Shown: positions 8,993-17,768 of the stretch, in pieces | Layout of the letters: every line of letters starts with the position of its first letter | How positions within the stretch are numbered: the stretch's first letter is position 1 | From: Planomicrobium sp. YIM 101495 | Lineage (GTDB): Bacteria; Bacillota; Bacilli; Bacillales_A; Planococcaceae | NCBI RefSeq assembly: GCF_009707665.1 | Contig: NZ_WLZW01000006.1 | Coordinates: 1-64,000, forward strand | Length of the DNA: 64,000 bases | Reading direction: 5' to 3' | Translations under genes and position numbers: made by a program | The notes under the pieces: model-generated | What the model saw: only the letters and a program-made list of their open reading frames with translations | Told to the model about the DNA's origin: nothing | Database searches by the model: none

Positions 8993-9463
8993 CTGTTTTT
9001 TCTTCTCACGCAGCACCCGGAAGAAATCGGTCAGCAACTGTCCGCATTCCTCGGCCAGAGGCGACTCTGTAACCGTGCATTGATGATTGAACCGATCGTC
9101 GTTCAAGAGGCGGTAGAGCGAATCCACACAGCCTGCTTTGGCGTCCCGTGCGCCGTATATCACTTCGGGGATCCGTGACTGCAGAATCGCGCCTGCGCAC
9201 ATCGGACAAGGCTCGAGCGTCACGTACATCGTCGTCTCCTCAAGCCGCCAGCTGCTGATGACCCGGCACGCTTCCTGGATCGCCAGCAGTTCGGCGTGAG
9301 TGACCGCGTTTTGCGTCGTCTCCCGCAAGTTATGCGCCCGTGCGATGATTTTTCCTTCATGGACGATCACCGCACCGATCGGCACTTCGCCTTTCGCACC
9401 GGCTTTCTTTGCTTCTTCTATCGCATCTTGCATGTAATCGTGTTCTTGTTGTTCTATCGTCAT
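8975..9463 (-). CDS. tadA: tRNA adenosine(34) deaminase
   Basis: Converts A34 of tRNA-Arg(ACG) to inosine, so that one tRNA reads three arginine codons. The start at 9463 follows AAGGAG and gives 162 residues beginning MTIEQQEHDYM; the upstream extension has no ribosome site. The zinc and proton-shuttle motif HAE lies at 57-59 (His57, Glu59) and the second zinc motif PCPMC at 85-89 (Cys86, Cys89). The C-terminus is a lysine-rich tail that overlaps the shared terminator. The place between serS and dnaX is the Bacillus one (yaaJ). Confidence 0.97.
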   Translation of the reverse strand: MTIEQQEHDYMQDAIEEAKKAGAKGEVPIGAVIVHEGKIIARAHNLRETTQNAVTHAELLAIQEACRVISSWRLEETTMYVTLEPCPMCAGAILQSRIPEVIYGARDAKAGCVDSLYRLLNDDRFNHQCTVTESPLAEECGQLLTDFFRVLREKKKQQKRGH

Positions 9464-9628
9464 CCTGCATCGCTCCTTAAGAAACAGTGTAGCAAGGTTA
9501 TGAACGAAGTGCATCAAAATCAGCGCGCCTTTATCACCGATCAAAGATTTCTTCTACTTTTCATTCGACGCCTATGGTAAAATTGAACGTACTGCAACTT
9601 ATTTGATATAGGAAGAGGAGGACTTCGA

Positions 9629-10267
9629 ATGCCGGTACCTTTCATTACGGTAGAAGGTCCGATCGGTGTGGGGAAAACTTCACTCAGCAAAGCCATTGCC
9701 GATCATTATGAGTTTCATTTATTAAAGGAAATCGTGGATGAAAATCCATTTCTGGGTAAATTTTATGAAGACATCGAAGAATGGAGCTTCCAGACGGAAA
9801 TGTTCTTCTTATGCAACCGCTACAAGCAATTGGCGGATATTCAGCAAAAACTTGAATCTGCGAATGATGCGGTCGTAGCGGATTACCATATTTTCAAGAA
9901 CTTGATTTTCGCCAAGCGGACATTGCCGCCAGCGCAATATGCGAAGTATGAAGCCATCTATGAAATCTTGACGGCAGATATGCCGAAGCCGAACATGGTC
10001 ATTTATTTGGACGCGAGTCTCGACACGTTGATGGACCGCATCCAAATGCGCGGCCGTACATTCGAGAAGCACATCGCCCCGGCATACATGGAACAATTGG
10101 TGGAAGATTACCGGACCTTTATCGAACACTTCGAGAAACAGCACCCGGAAATCCCGGTCTTGCGCTTTAATGGTGATGATTTGGATTTCGTGCAGAACAG
10201 CGGCGATCTGAAGCGGATCTTTGACAAGGTCGATGAAACACTACAACAAAGGAGTTTAACGATATGA
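9629..10267 (+). CDS. dgk: deoxyguanosine kinase
   Basis: Salvage kinase that phosphorylates deoxyguanosine (and often deoxyinosine). The 212 residues carry the P-loop GPIGVGKTS (about 11-19), the substrate-site EIVDENPFLGKFYEDIEEWSF region, the DYH motif (VVADYHIFKN) and the lid RIQMRGRTFEK. The segment EWSFQTEMFFLCNRYKQL closely follows B. subtilis Dgk. It overlaps the next kinase gene by four bases (ATGA at 10264), so the pair is translationally coupled. AGGAGG precedes the ATG. Confidence 0.95.
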   Translation: MPVPFITVEGPIGVGKTSLSKAIADHYEFHLLKEIVDENPFLGKFYEDIEEWSFQTEMFFLCNRYKQLADIQQKLESANDAVVADYHIFKNLIFAKRTLPPAQYAKYEAIYEILTADMPKPNMVIYLDASLDTLMDRIQMRGRTFEKHIAPAYMEQLVEDYRTFIEHFEKQHPEIPVLRFNGDDLDFVQNSGDLKRIFDKVDETLQQRSLTI

Positions 10268-10932
10268 ATTTGCGCGATAAATATGGCATTCCTGACAATG
10301 CCGTCATCACGATTGCCGGAACAGTAGGGGTCGGGAAATCGACGATGACCAAATCTTTGGCTGACGCCTTGCAATTCCGTACGTCATTTGAAAAAGTGGA
10401 CGCCAACCCATATTTGGATCTGTTCTACAGTGATTTTGAAAAATGGAGCTTCCACTTGCAAATCTACTTCCTTGCAGAACGTTTCAAGGAACAGAAGCGG
10501 ATGTTCGAATACGGTGGAGGATTCATCCAGGACCGTTCAATCTATGAAGACACAGGAATCTTCGCGAAGATGCACTGGGAGAAAGGGACAATGAACGATG
10601 TCGACTATGGCACGTACACGAACTTATTCGAGGCGATGGTCATGACACCTTACTTCCCACACCCGGACTTGCTGATCTATTTGGAAGGGTCCATCGAGGA
10701 CATCGTAGGCCGCATTCAGGAGCGCGGACGTGCGATGGAGCAGCAGACGCCGGTCGACTACTGGATCGAAATGCATAAACGCTATGAAGACTGGATCAAC
10801 AGCTTTACTGGATGCCCAGTTCTGCGCCTCGACATCCGGGATTATGACTTGCTGAATGATCCGGATTGCACGGAACGCATTGTTTCGCGCATCGGAAATT
10901 TCATGAAACAAACGTCCGCACTGCGCAAATAA
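10264..10932 (+). CDS. dck: deoxyadenosine/deoxycytidine kinase
   Basis: Second deoxynucleoside kinase of the pair (222 residues), phosphorylating dAdo and dCyd. It has the P-loop GTVGVGKST, EKWSFHLQIYFLAERFKEQK, the catalytic DRS motif (QDRSIYEDTGIFAKMH) and the lid RIQERGRAMEQQT. Its closest family match from memory is B. subtilis Dck (yaaG). Its start overlaps the dgk stop. Together with dgk it supplies dNMPs from scavenged nucleosides. A terminator follows at 10953. Confidence 0.95.
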   Translation: MNLRDKYGIPDNAVITIAGTVGVGKSTMTKSLADALQFRTSFEKVDANPYLDLFYSDFEKWSFHLQIYFLAERFKEQKRMFEYGGGFIQDRSIYEDTGIFAKMHWEKGTMNDVDYGTYTNLFEAMVMTPYFPHPDLLIYLEGSIEDIVGRIQERGRAMEQQTPVDYWIEMHKRYEDWINSFTGCPVLRLDIRDYDLLNDPDCTERIVSRIGNFMKQTSALRK

Positions 10933-10952
10933 GGAAACGAAGCGAAACAACA

Positions 10953-10993
10953 AAAGAAGCGACAAACCGTCAATGGTTTCTCGCTTCTTTTTC
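10953..10993 (+). terminator. dgk-dck terminator
   Basis: A 9-bp stem AAGAAGCGA/TCGCTTCTT with an inner AAACC/GGTTT stem is followed by TTTTTC. Confidence 0.85.
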
Positions 10994-11149
10994 TATTCAT
11001 TTCTTGGGAAATAAAAAAAGCGCCAGCATCAGCTGAGCTTTTCGAATCGAATTTCAAGTTATAATTTTCAGTCACATACCTTTAAGAAAAAATTCGCTAC
11101 TTTCGTAACGAACCAATCTCGAATTTATATGCGCGTGTAAATTCAAAAA

Positions 11150-11242
11150 TGGAGGAGGAAGAGGGATTCGAACCCCCGCGGGATTTGACTCCCCTGTCGG
11201 TTTTCAAGACCGATCCCTTCAGCCAAACTTGGGTATTCCTCC
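11150..11242 (-). tRNA. tRNA-Ser (anticodon UGA)
   Basis: Reads on the minus strand. Acceptor stem GGAGGAA (11242-11236) pairs with TTCCTCC (11160-11154). The anticodon loop is CTTGAAA with anticodon TGA, followed by a long class II variable arm and the TTCGAAT T-loop. CCA is encoded (11152-11150). The discriminator base (11153) reads U, whereas bacterial tRNA-Ser usually has G. Length is 93 bases with CCA. A tRNA-Ser between dck and dnaX matches B. subtilis trnSL-Ser1. Confidence 0.95.
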
Positions 11243-11310
11243 GTATCAGACAAGAATTAATTTAACATACTTTCGGATATGCCGTCAACACTTTTGATGA
11301 AAAAAGTTTT

Positions 11311-11350
11311 TAAATAAAAAATCCCCTTATCCGATGGTGGATAAGGGGAT
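11311..11350 (-). terminator. terminator of the peptide ABC operon
   Basis: A perfect 12-bp stem (11321-11332 with 11339-11350) with a 6-base loop. On the minus strand it is followed by TTTTTTATTTA. It lies 5 bases beyond the last ABC gene. Confidence 0.92.
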
Positions 11351-11355
11351 GGGAA

Positions 11356-12369
11356 TCAATAGATCGATTCTTTCGTGCCTGCAGCGATTTCCTCGATGTA
11401 ATGGCAAGCTGCCTGGTGGCCTTCCTTCATGTTGCCGGCAGTGCGCAATACAGGTTCTTCCTGGATACATTTGTCTGTCGCGAACGGGCAGCGCGTATGG
11501 AAACGACAGCCTGTCGGCGGATCGATCGGGGAAGGGACGTCCCCGCGAAGGACGATCCGTTCTTTTTTGCGGTCCGGATCCGGTACTGGGATCGCAGACA
11601 GCAACGCTTTCGTATATGGGTGCTTCTGGTTGTCGAACAAGCTTTCCTTGTCAGCGATCTCCACGATTTTCCCGAGGTACATCACGATGATGCGGTCGGA
11701 AATATGGCGGACGACTCCAAGGTCATGCGAGATGAACAAGTACGTCAAGTTGTACTCTTCCTGCAGCTCTTCCAGCAAGTTCAGTACTTGTGCCTGGATC
11801 GATACGTCCAGTGCTGATACAGCCTCGTCACAAATGATCAGCTGCGGGTCGACGGATAGCGCACGCGCAATCCCGATTCGCTGGCGCTGACCGCCTGAGA
11901 ATTCGTGCGGGAAGCGGTCTGCCTGATACGGAAGAAGACCGACCGTCTCAAGCAACTCTTCTACGCGCGCACGGCGTTTGCTTGCAGGCAGGACGTCCTG
12001 GATTTCCATCGCTTCCGACAGGACGGATGACACCGTCTGACGTGGGTTGATCGACGCGTATGGATCTTGGAAAATAATCTGCAAGTCTTTCCGGAATTTC
12101 CGCATTTCTTTCTTGGAAATGGAAGCCAAGTTCGTTCCCCGGAATTCGACCGTTCCTTCAGTCGGTTCTTCAAGACGAAGAATCGCACGTCCCGTCGTGG
12201 ATTTTCCGCACCCGGATTCCCCGACGATGCTGACCGTCTCACCTTCGTAGACGGTGAAACTAATATCATCCACGGCTTTTACATGATTTACTGTTCGGCC
12301 GAGGAAGCCTCCCTTAATCGGAAAGTACTGTTTTAGACCCTCTACCTTTAGCAATTCTTGTTTCGCCAT
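11356..12369 (-). CDS. peptide ABC transporter ATP-binding protein (OppF/DppF type)
   Basis: Cytoplasmic ATPase that drives import. The start at 12369 (337 residues, [12 protein letters not shown]) follows GGAGGTG; a longer frame from 12504 has no ribosome site. It has Walker [11 protein letters not shown]-loop IIFQDP, signature [15 protein letters not shown], Walker [13 protein letters not shown] and an H-loop His. The C-terminal oligopeptide/dipeptide extension carries the cysteine pattern [14 protein letters not shown]. In relatives of the Opp/Dpp family such a cluster can bind Fe-S or structural metal. Its start lies inside the 3' end of the preceding ATPase gene (56-bp overlap), so the two are coupled. 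Confidence 0.94.
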   Translation of the reverse strand: MAKQELLKVEGLKQYFPIKGGFLGRTVNHVKAVDDISFTVYEGETVSIVGESGCGKSTTGRAILRLEEPTEGTVEFRGTNLASISKKEMRKFRKDLQIIFQDPYASINPRQTVSSVLSEAMEIQDVLPASKRRARVEELLETVGLLPYQADRFPHEFSGGQRQRIGIARALSVDPQLIICDEAVSALDVSIQAQVLNLLEELQEEYNLTYLFISHDLGVVRHISDRIIVMYLGKIVEIADKESLFDNQKHPYTKALLSAIPVPDPDRKKERIVLRGDVPSPIDPPTGCRFHTRCPFATDKCIQEEPVLRTAGNMKEGHQAACHYIEEIAAGTKESIY

Positions 12370-13372
12370 AGATTTCCACCTCCGCTTCTCCATCCCATTC
12401 TTCTGAATAAATCCAGCAACGCACTTGGTTGCCTTTTTCGTCTGGTTCCAGTGCCGGCATTTTCGCGCGGCACAGGTCTGTTGCTGCCGGACAGCGCGGC
12501 GCAAAGCGGCATCCTGTCGGAATATTATAAGGGCTCGGCACGTTTCCTTCGATCGGCTCTAGTTTTTCCTGGTCGATGTCGTGACGTGGCAATGAATTCA
12601 ATAGTCCGATCGTGTACGGAAGTTTCGGTTCGTGGAAGAGGCTGCGGATATCCGCGTACTCGACCACTTGCCCTGCATACATGACGGCTACGTAATCACA
12701 TGTTTCCGCTACGACGCCTAGGTCGTGCGTGATAAAGACGACGGACATGCCAAGGCGGTCCTGGAGCTCTTTGATGAGTTCAAGGATCTGTGCTTGGATC
12801 GTAACGTCCAGTGCAGTCGTCGGTTCATCAGCAATCAGGATTTCCGGGTCGCATGCGAGTGACATGGCGATCATGACACGCTGGCGCATCCCGCCTGACA
12901 GTTCGAATGGAAAGTTCTTGACTCGTTTTTCCGGGGAAGGGATTCCGACAAGCTTCAAGAGTTCTACAGAACGGTCATGCGCTTGTTTCTTCGACATGTT
13001 CTGATGGAGCTTCAGTGCTTCTCCGATTTGTTGTCCGACTGTGTATACCGGGTTCAAAGATGTCATCGGCTCCTGGAAAATCATCGAGATTTCATTTCCA
13101 CGCAGCTTCCGCATCTGTGCTTCGGTCAACTTCAGCAAGTCCTGCCCTTTATAAAGGACTTCTCCGCCTTTGATGCTGCCGTTCTTAGCAAGCAATCTCA
13201 AGATCGAAAGAGAGGTGATGCTTTTCCCTGAACCAGATTCTCCGACAATGCCGAGTGTCTTTCCTTTCGGCACTTTAAAGCTGACGCCGTCAACTGCGCG
13301 GACTTCCCCAGCATCTGTATTGAAAGATGTTTGTAAGTTGTTCACTTCTAAAATTATTTCTTGCGAGCTCAT
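12314..13372 (-). CDS. peptide ABC transporter ATP-binding protein (OppD/DppD type)
   Basis: Second ATPase of the importer (352 residues). It has Walker A GESGSGKS (near 40), [19 protein letters not shown], signature [16 protein letters not shown], Walker [16 protein letters not shown] and the C-terminal oligopeptide-transporter extension with [14 protein letters not shown]. OppD and OppF proteins form a heterodimer under the two permeases. It follows the OppB-type permease by 18 bases and overlaps the OppF-type gene. The Opp/Dpp family is clear; whether the substrate is oligopeptide, dipeptide or glutathione is not. Confidence 0.94.
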   Translation of the reverse strand: MSSQEIILEVNNLQTSFNTDAGEVRAVDGVSFKVPKGKTLGIVGESGSGKSITSLSILRLLAKNGSIKGGEVLYKGQDLLKLTEAQMRKLRGNEISMIFQEPMTSLNPVYTVGQQIGEALKLHQNMSKKQAHDRSVELLKLVGIPSPEKRVKNFPFELSGGMRQRVMIAMSLACDPEILIADEPTTALDVTIQAQILELIKELQDRLGMSVVFITHDLGVVAETCDYVAVMYAGQVVEYADIRSLFHEPKLPYTIGLLNSLPRHDIDQEKLEPIEGNVPSPYNIPTGCRFAPRCPAATDLCRAKMPALEPDEKGNQVRCWIYSEEWDGEAEVEIYGETRIAKGRGSKTVLSD

Positions 13373-13390
13373 TTTGCGGACACCTCATTT

Positions 13391-14338
13391 CTAATTCAAG
13401 TCTATTCGTTTGTTCAAGAAGCGGTATGAAATATCAACAAGCAAGTTCACGAGTACGAAGATGACGGAAATCACCAACACAGTTCCTTGTACGACAGGGA
13501 AGTCGCGTGTACGGATCGCATCGATCGTCAAACGTCCCATCCCGTTGATGGCGAAAATCGTTTCTGTCAGGACCGCACCACCAAGGAATCCACCGAACTC
13601 CAGACCTACGACAGTAACGACTGGAATCAATGCGTTCTTCAATGCGTGACGGTATGTGACGACTTGTTCCGATACCCCTTTAGCGCGGGCAGTACGGATG
13701 TAGTCCTGATCGATGACTTCAAGCATCGCAGAACGTGTCATCCGCGCAATGATCGCGGCTCCACCTGTTCCGAGCGTCAGCACCGGCAGGATGATCTGTC
13801 GCCAGGAGTCTCCCCAGCCGGATGGCCGCATCTTGAGGAATTCGAGCGATTCAGGCATCCAGTTCCCGATTGCGAACCACTGGATGAGCAAGAGCCCGAA
13901 CCAGAAGTTCGGCATCGAAAGACCGAACAGTGCCACGACCATGATGCCGGAGTCAGCGAATGTCGAATGGCGAACTGCCGCGATGATCCCGGCGATCAAA
14001 CCGAAGATCACGGCGACGATTGTGGCATAGACGGCGAGTTCCACCGTCACCCAGAACCTCGAGCCGATTTCATCCATGACCGGTCGGCCTGAGCGTACAG
14101 AAGCTCCGAGGTCTCCCTGGACAGCATTCAGAAGAAATGTTCCATATTGAACCGGGATCGGCTCGTTAAGACCTAATCGTTCGCGTATGTTCTCTACTGT
14201 TTGTTCAGAAGCGCCTTCACCAGCGACGATCTGTGCAGGATCCCCAGGAACAAGGTGCATAAGGGAGAACACAAGAATCGTTACCCCGATCAGTACGGGG
14301 ATCGTCTGTAGAAGACGTCGGATAATATATTTTGTCAA
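13391..14338 (-). CDS. peptide ABC transporter permease (OppB/DppB type)
   Basis: A 315-residue inner permease with six predicted membrane segments. The first is near residues 9-30 (LLQTIPVLIGVTILVFSLMH, typical of DppB/GsiC). The EAA loop contacting the ATPases is near 200-230 (YIRTARAKGVSEQVVTYRHALKNAL). It belongs to the nickel/dipeptide/oligopeptide permease family. It lies between the OppC-type and OppD-type genes with 15-18 base gaps, so one transcript is likely. Confidence 0.94.
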   Translation of the reverse strand: MTKYIIRRLLQTIPVLIGVTILVFSLMHLVPGDPAQIVAGEGASEQTVENIRERLGLNEPIPVQYGTFLLNAVQGDLGASVRSGRPVMDEIGSRFWVTVELAVYATIVAVIFGLIAGIIAAVRHSTFADSGIMVVALFGLSMPNFWFGLLLIQWFAIGNWMPESLEFLKMRPSGWGDSWRQIILPVLTLGTGGAAIIARMTRSAMLEVIDQDYIRTARAKGVSEQVVTYRHALKNALIPVVTVVGLEFGGFLGGAVLTETIFAINGMGRLTIDAIRTRDFPVVQGTVLVISVIFVLVNLLVDISYRFLNKRIDLN

Positions 14339-14353
14339 CGTTTCGCACCTCTC

Positions 14354-15259
14354 TTACTTTTTCATTTTTGGATCAAGTGCATCGCGTACGCCATCACCGA
14401 AGATGTTGAAGGCGAGTACGACAATTACAATCGCAATACCTGGGAATAAAGCAACGTGACCGGCTTCATACATGTATTGACGTCCTTCGTTCAGCATCGC
14501 GCCCCATTCAGGAGCAGGAGGCTGTGCCCCGAGACCGAGGAAGGAAAGTCCAGCACCTGTCAGAATCGCTGTCGCAACACGGAGGGATGCTTGAACGATG
14601 ATCGGTGACAGGATGTTCGGCAAGATATGTTTAAAAATAATTCTGAAATCGGAAGCTCCGAGTGCGCGTACCGCATCTATGTATTCCAGCTTCCTGACGG
14701 ATAAGGTCGACCCCCTTACGATACGGGCGAATGCCGGCACCGAGAAAATCCCGACCGCGATGATGACGTTCGTCAAGCTACCGCCAAGGACCGCTACGAT
14801 TGCAAGTGCAAGCAGGATTCCAGGGAATGCAAGAAGGACATCCATCAAACGCATGATGATGGTATCGACTCTGCCGCCGTAATAGCCTGCTACGATCCCG
14901 AAGATGACCCCGATCACTCCACCGAGGAGAACCGAGAAGAACCCAACATACAAAGTCAATTTCGTACCGAAAATAAGGCGGGTGAAGATATCACGTCCGA
15001 ACCCATCGGTACCGAGCCAGTGTGCTGCGGAAGGACCGGCAAGTTTATTGGTAAGATCGGTCGCATTCGGCCGCAAGTCAGTGAATGAAGTGACGATCCA
15101 TGGTCCGACAAATGCTAGGACGATAAAGAAGAGAATCAGAATACCACCGATGACCGCACCTTTGTTTTTTCTGAGGCGCCGCCAAAACTGTTTATAGCTT
15201 TCAACGCGTGGATTGACACGCTTGGCAGTGACGGGTTGATTCACTGTTTCTTCACTCAT
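14354..15259 (-). CDS. peptide ABC transporter permease (OppC/DppC type)
   Basis: First gene of the four-gene minus-strand unit, 301 residues. It has an N-terminal cytoplasmic tail (residues 1-33), then the N-terminal OppC domain membrane segment (GAVIGGILILFFIVLAFVG), further membrane segments, and the EAA loop EYIDAVRALGASDFRIIFKHILPN. The ribosome site AGAAAGGG lies before the ATG. It pairs with the OppB-type protein to form the channel. Confidence 0.94.
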   Translation of the reverse strand: MSEETVNQPVTAKRVNPRVESYKQFWRRLRKNKGAVIGGILILFFIVLAFVGPWIVTSFTDLRPNATDLTNKLAGPSAAHWLGTDGFGRDIFTRLIFGTKLTLYVGFFSVLLGGVIGVIFGIVAGYYGGRVDTIIMRLMDVLLAFPGILLALAIVAVLGGSLTNVIIAVGIFSVPAFARIVRGSTLSVRKLEYIDAVRALGASDFRIIFKHILPNILSPIIVQASLRVATAILTGAGLSFLGLGAQPPAPEWGAMLNEGRQYMYEAGHVALFPGIAIVIVVLAFNIFGDGVRDALDPKMKK

Positions 15260-15382
15260 TGAAAAGCACCCTTTCTATTAGAAAATAACTATCTAAAATT
15301 ATTAGACTTTTTAATTTTACTAGAAAATGCTTAAAAATGATAGGCATTGTTAACCTATTTTATGAATGAACTAAATAGAAGG

Positions 15383-15397
15383 ATTTTTCAGAAAAAG
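15383..15397. promoter_or_regulatory. CodY-like box between the two transporter units
   Basis: ATTTTTCAGAAAAAG matches the CodY consensus AATTTTCWGAAAATT at 12 of 15 positions. It lies between the divergent permease and binding-protein genes, about 120 bp from either start. CodY represses peptide-uptake operons in Firmicutes when branched-chain amino acids and GTP are plentiful. A palindrome GTATAGCTATAC follows at once (15398-15409). The rest of the 353-bp gap (15260-15612) is AT-rich with no gene seen. Confidence 0.5.
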
Positions 15398-15515
15398 GTA
15401 TAGCTATACTGAAATATTTTTTCATTAATAATAAATAGGGGGAATCTTAATTATTAGTATTTCTGTATATCGAATAGCACGGAACATTGCTGAATGTTTG
15501 GAAAAAAAGAATATA

Positions 15516-15544
15516 TTGCATTGTCTTCAAGGGGAATTTATGCT
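15516..15544 (+). promoter_or_regulatory. promoter of the binding-protein gene
   Basis: TTGCAT (15516-15521) and TATGCT (15539-15544) with a 17-bp spacer. The expected start site is near 15551, about 60 bases before the ATG. Confidence 0.55.
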
Positions 15545-15612
15545 ATATTGTTTTCAGAATATTATGTCCTTCGTAGTATTCGAAAAACGATTTAAATGGG
15601 GGGAAACAAATT

Positions 15613-17241
15613 ATGGCATTATCCAAAAAGTCACTTTGGGCGATTTTCATGACATTGATGTTGGCACTGGTTCTAGCAGCTTGTGCAGGCGGCAGTGACG
15701 GAGATTCGTCAGACGGGGAAACAGACACAGACGACGATAACAATGCTACAGAAAATGGAGACGCAGCAGCTGGTGGGGACTTGGTCCTAGCAGTACTTTC
15801 CGATGCATCTTCACTTGATCCGCACGGTTCAAACGACGTGCCATCATCCGTAGTTCAAGCAAATATCTATGAGACATTGGTCAACCGCAACGATAACAAC
15901 GAAATCGTTCCTGGTCTGGCTGAATCATGGGAGCAAGTCGATGAATTGACTTGGTCATTCAAATTGCGTGAAGGCGTAAAATTCCATGACGGCGAAGACT
16001 TCAACGCTGAAGTAGTAAAAATGAACCTTGAGCGTGTACTGGACGAAGCAATTGCTTCACCACGTTACTTCCTTTATGAAATGATTACAAGCGTAGAAGC
16101 GATCAACGACTATGAAGTAGAAATCACGACTGAATATCCATTCGCTCCACTATTGGCTCACCTTTCACACAACGGTGGGGGAATGATCTCTCCAACACAG
16201 ATCACAGCAGACTACGAAGCACTTGAAGGCGGAGCTGATCCAGGTTCTGTCGTTTCTCAAGAGCCAGTCGGCACAGGTTACTTCAAGTTCGATTCTTGGA
16301 GCCCAGGCTCTGAAATCAAGCTTGTGAAAAATGAAGAATACTGGGATACTCCAGCAAACGTTGATTCTGTAACATTCCGCGTTGTTCCTGACTCTCAGGT
16401 ACGTGCAGCGGATCTTGAAACAGGGAACGTTCACATCATCGATCCGGTTCAACCGAACGAAGTGGAACGTTTGAACAACTCTGGCGTAGCGTCAGTGATG
16501 CAAACACCATCTTCAAGCCTTGCATACCTTGGCTTCAACACAGAAAAAGAACCATTCAACGATCCATTGGTACGTCAGGCGATCTCTTATGCAATCGACC
16601 GCCAGGCAATCATCTCTGGTGTCTATGAAGATTTTGGTATCCCGGCAATCGGACCATTGGCTCCAGGAATCTTCGGTTATACTGAAGACATCGATGCTGT
16701 AGAATTCGACATGGACCAAGCGCGTTCACTTCTTGAAGAAGCGGGCATGGCTGAAGGATTCTCTACTTCCATCTGGACAAACGATAACCCACAACGTCAA
16801 GCGATCGCAGTACTTGTTCAAGAAGCCCTTGCTGAATTGAACATCGACGTTTCGATCGAAGTTATGGAATTCGGTGCATACCTTGAGCAAACAGCTGCAG
16901 GTGAGCACGACATGTTCATCCTTGGTTGGTCTAACCCGACAGGAGACGCTGACTACGGCATGTACGCATTGTTCCACTCTTCACAGCACGGTAACCCAGG
17001 TAACCGTTCATTCTACACAAATGAAGAAGTCGATGCTTTGTTAGACGAAGGTCGCCGTGAAGCAGATCCGGATGCACGTGCAGAGCTTTACGCAGAAGCT
17101 GCTCAGCTTCTAACTGACGATGCACCAATGGCATTCTTGCTTCACACTGAATATTTGAACGGGATTTCCGATAAAGTTGAAGGATTCTCAATCGATACTT
17201 CAGGTATCTACCAATTGAAAGATGTAACAATCTCTGAATAA
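15613..17241 (+). CDS. peptide (possibly glutathione) ABC transporter substrate-binding lipoprotein
   Basis: A 542-residue extracytoplasmic solute-binding protein of family 5. The lipoprotein signal ends in LVLAAC with lipidated Cys24, followed by an acidic Gly/Ser/Asp-rich linker (25-55). The family-5 core begins at LVLAVLSDASSLDPHGSND and contains GLAESWEQ, the typical LREGVKFHDGE and VRQAISYAIDR. Overall it resembles the DppA/GsiB branch that Bacillales annotations often call glutathione-binding; that specificity is an inference. GGGGGAAAC precedes the ATG. It is transcribed away from its presumed permease/ATPase partners. Confidence 0.93.
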   Translation: MALSKKSLWAIFMTLMLALVLAACAGGSDGDSSDGETDTDDDNNATENGDAAAGGDLVLAVLSDASSLDPHGSNDVPSSVVQANIYETLVNRNDNNEIVPGLAESWEQVDELTWSFKLREGVKFHDGEDFNAEVVKMNLERVLDEAIASPRYFLYEMITSVEAINDYEVEITTEYPFAPLLAHLSHNGGGMISPTQITADYEALEGGADPGSVVSQEPVGTGYFKFDSWSPGSEIKLVKNEEYWDTPANVDSVTFRVVPDSQVRAADLETGNVHIIDPVQPNEVERLNNSGVASVMQTPSSSLAYLGFNTEKEPFNDPLVRQAISYAIDRQAIISGVYEDFGIPAIGPLAPGIFGYTEDIDAVEFDMDQARSLLEEAGMAEGFSTSIWTNDNPQRQAIAVLVQEALAELNIDVSIEVMEFGAYLEQTAAGEHDMFILGWSNPTGDADYGMYALFHSSQHGNPGNRSFYTNEEVDALLDEGRREADPDARAELYAEAAQLLTDDAPMAFLLHTEYLNGISDKVEGFSIDTSGIYQLKDVTISE

Positions 17242-17253
17242 TCGATTGTTGCC

Positions 17254-17296
17254 AAAGCCCGCTTTTCCGGTAAACGGAAATAGCGGGCTTTTTTCT
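17254..17296 (+). terminator. terminator after the binding-protein gene
   Basis: A hairpin AAAGCCCGC/GCGGGCTTT with an inner TTTCCG/CGGAAA stem, followed by TTTTTTC. Confidence 0.9.
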
Positions 17297-17315
17297 TGGA
17301 ACGGCGTGATTTGAT

Positions 17316-17344
17316 TTGATTTTTCAGTCGAAGTTTTATATACT
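17316..17344 (+). promoter_or_regulatory. SRP RNA promoter
   Basis: TTGATT (17316-17321) and TATACT (17339-17344) with a 17-bp spacer place the start site near 17351, exactly at the conserved RNA 5' end. Confidence 0.65.
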
Positions 17345-17350
17345 AGTAAA

Positions 17351-17622
17351 TGCCGTGCTAGGTGGGGAGGTAGCGGTGCCCTATCACCTGCAATCCGCTC
17401 TAGCAGGACTGAATTCCTTTTCGAGGCTGTTTGTATTGCGAGGTCAGCCTCTTGCACGTAGTGTTGACATCTGGGTCCTGCGCAATGCGAACCCATGAAC
17501 CATGTCAGGTCCGGAAGGAAGCAGCATTAAGTGGACATTCTCATGTGCCGCGGGATCGCCTAGATCGAGCCAACGACAAGAGTAACGCTTGTGTGCAGCA
17601 GTCAGAGAAAGGTGCACGGCAT
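17351..17622 (+). ncRNA. scr: signal recognition particle RNA (large, Bacillus type; scRNA)
   Basis: A 272-base RNA scaffold of the signal recognition particle. The 5' end carries the Alu-domain motif CCGTGCTAGGTGGGGAGG and the loop GCGGTGCCCT. The S-domain helix 8 has the invariant ATGTCAGGTCCGGAAGGAAGC (near 17502-17522) with the GGAA tetraloop and asymmetric loop that bind Ffh. The 3' end GGTGCACGGCAT pairs with the 5' TGCCGTGC. The Alu domain identifies the long Gram-positive form. The position before dnaX is as in B. subtilis. Confidence 0.96.
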
Positions 17623-17637
17623 TAATCATAATGATCC

Positions 17638-17673
17638 AAACCTGTTTGCCGATGATCGGCAGGCAGGTTTTTT
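17638..17673 (+). terminator. SRP RNA terminator
   Basis: A stem-loop AAACCTG...CAGGTTT with an inner TGCCGAT/ATCGGCA stem and six T residues, 16 bases after the RNA 3' end. Confidence 0.88.
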
Positions 17674-17768
17674 CATGTCTTCGGATAGGAGAACAAACCA
17701 TTCAGCCACGTACGGTCTATGGTATAATGGAGGATGACTTACAAAAATCAGAGGAGGAGGGGAAAACG

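Noticed and set aside
12300-12370. Overlap of the two ABC ATPase genes as a frameshift or fusion
   Set aside because: Both proteins are complete with normal C-terminal extensions; the 56-bp overlap is ordinary translational coupling.
17431-17768. Reading frames across the SRP RNA, including an N-terminal extension of dnaX from 17589
   Set aside because: They overlap a conserved structural RNA and its terminator. The strong ribosome site at TTG 17769 sets the dnaX start.
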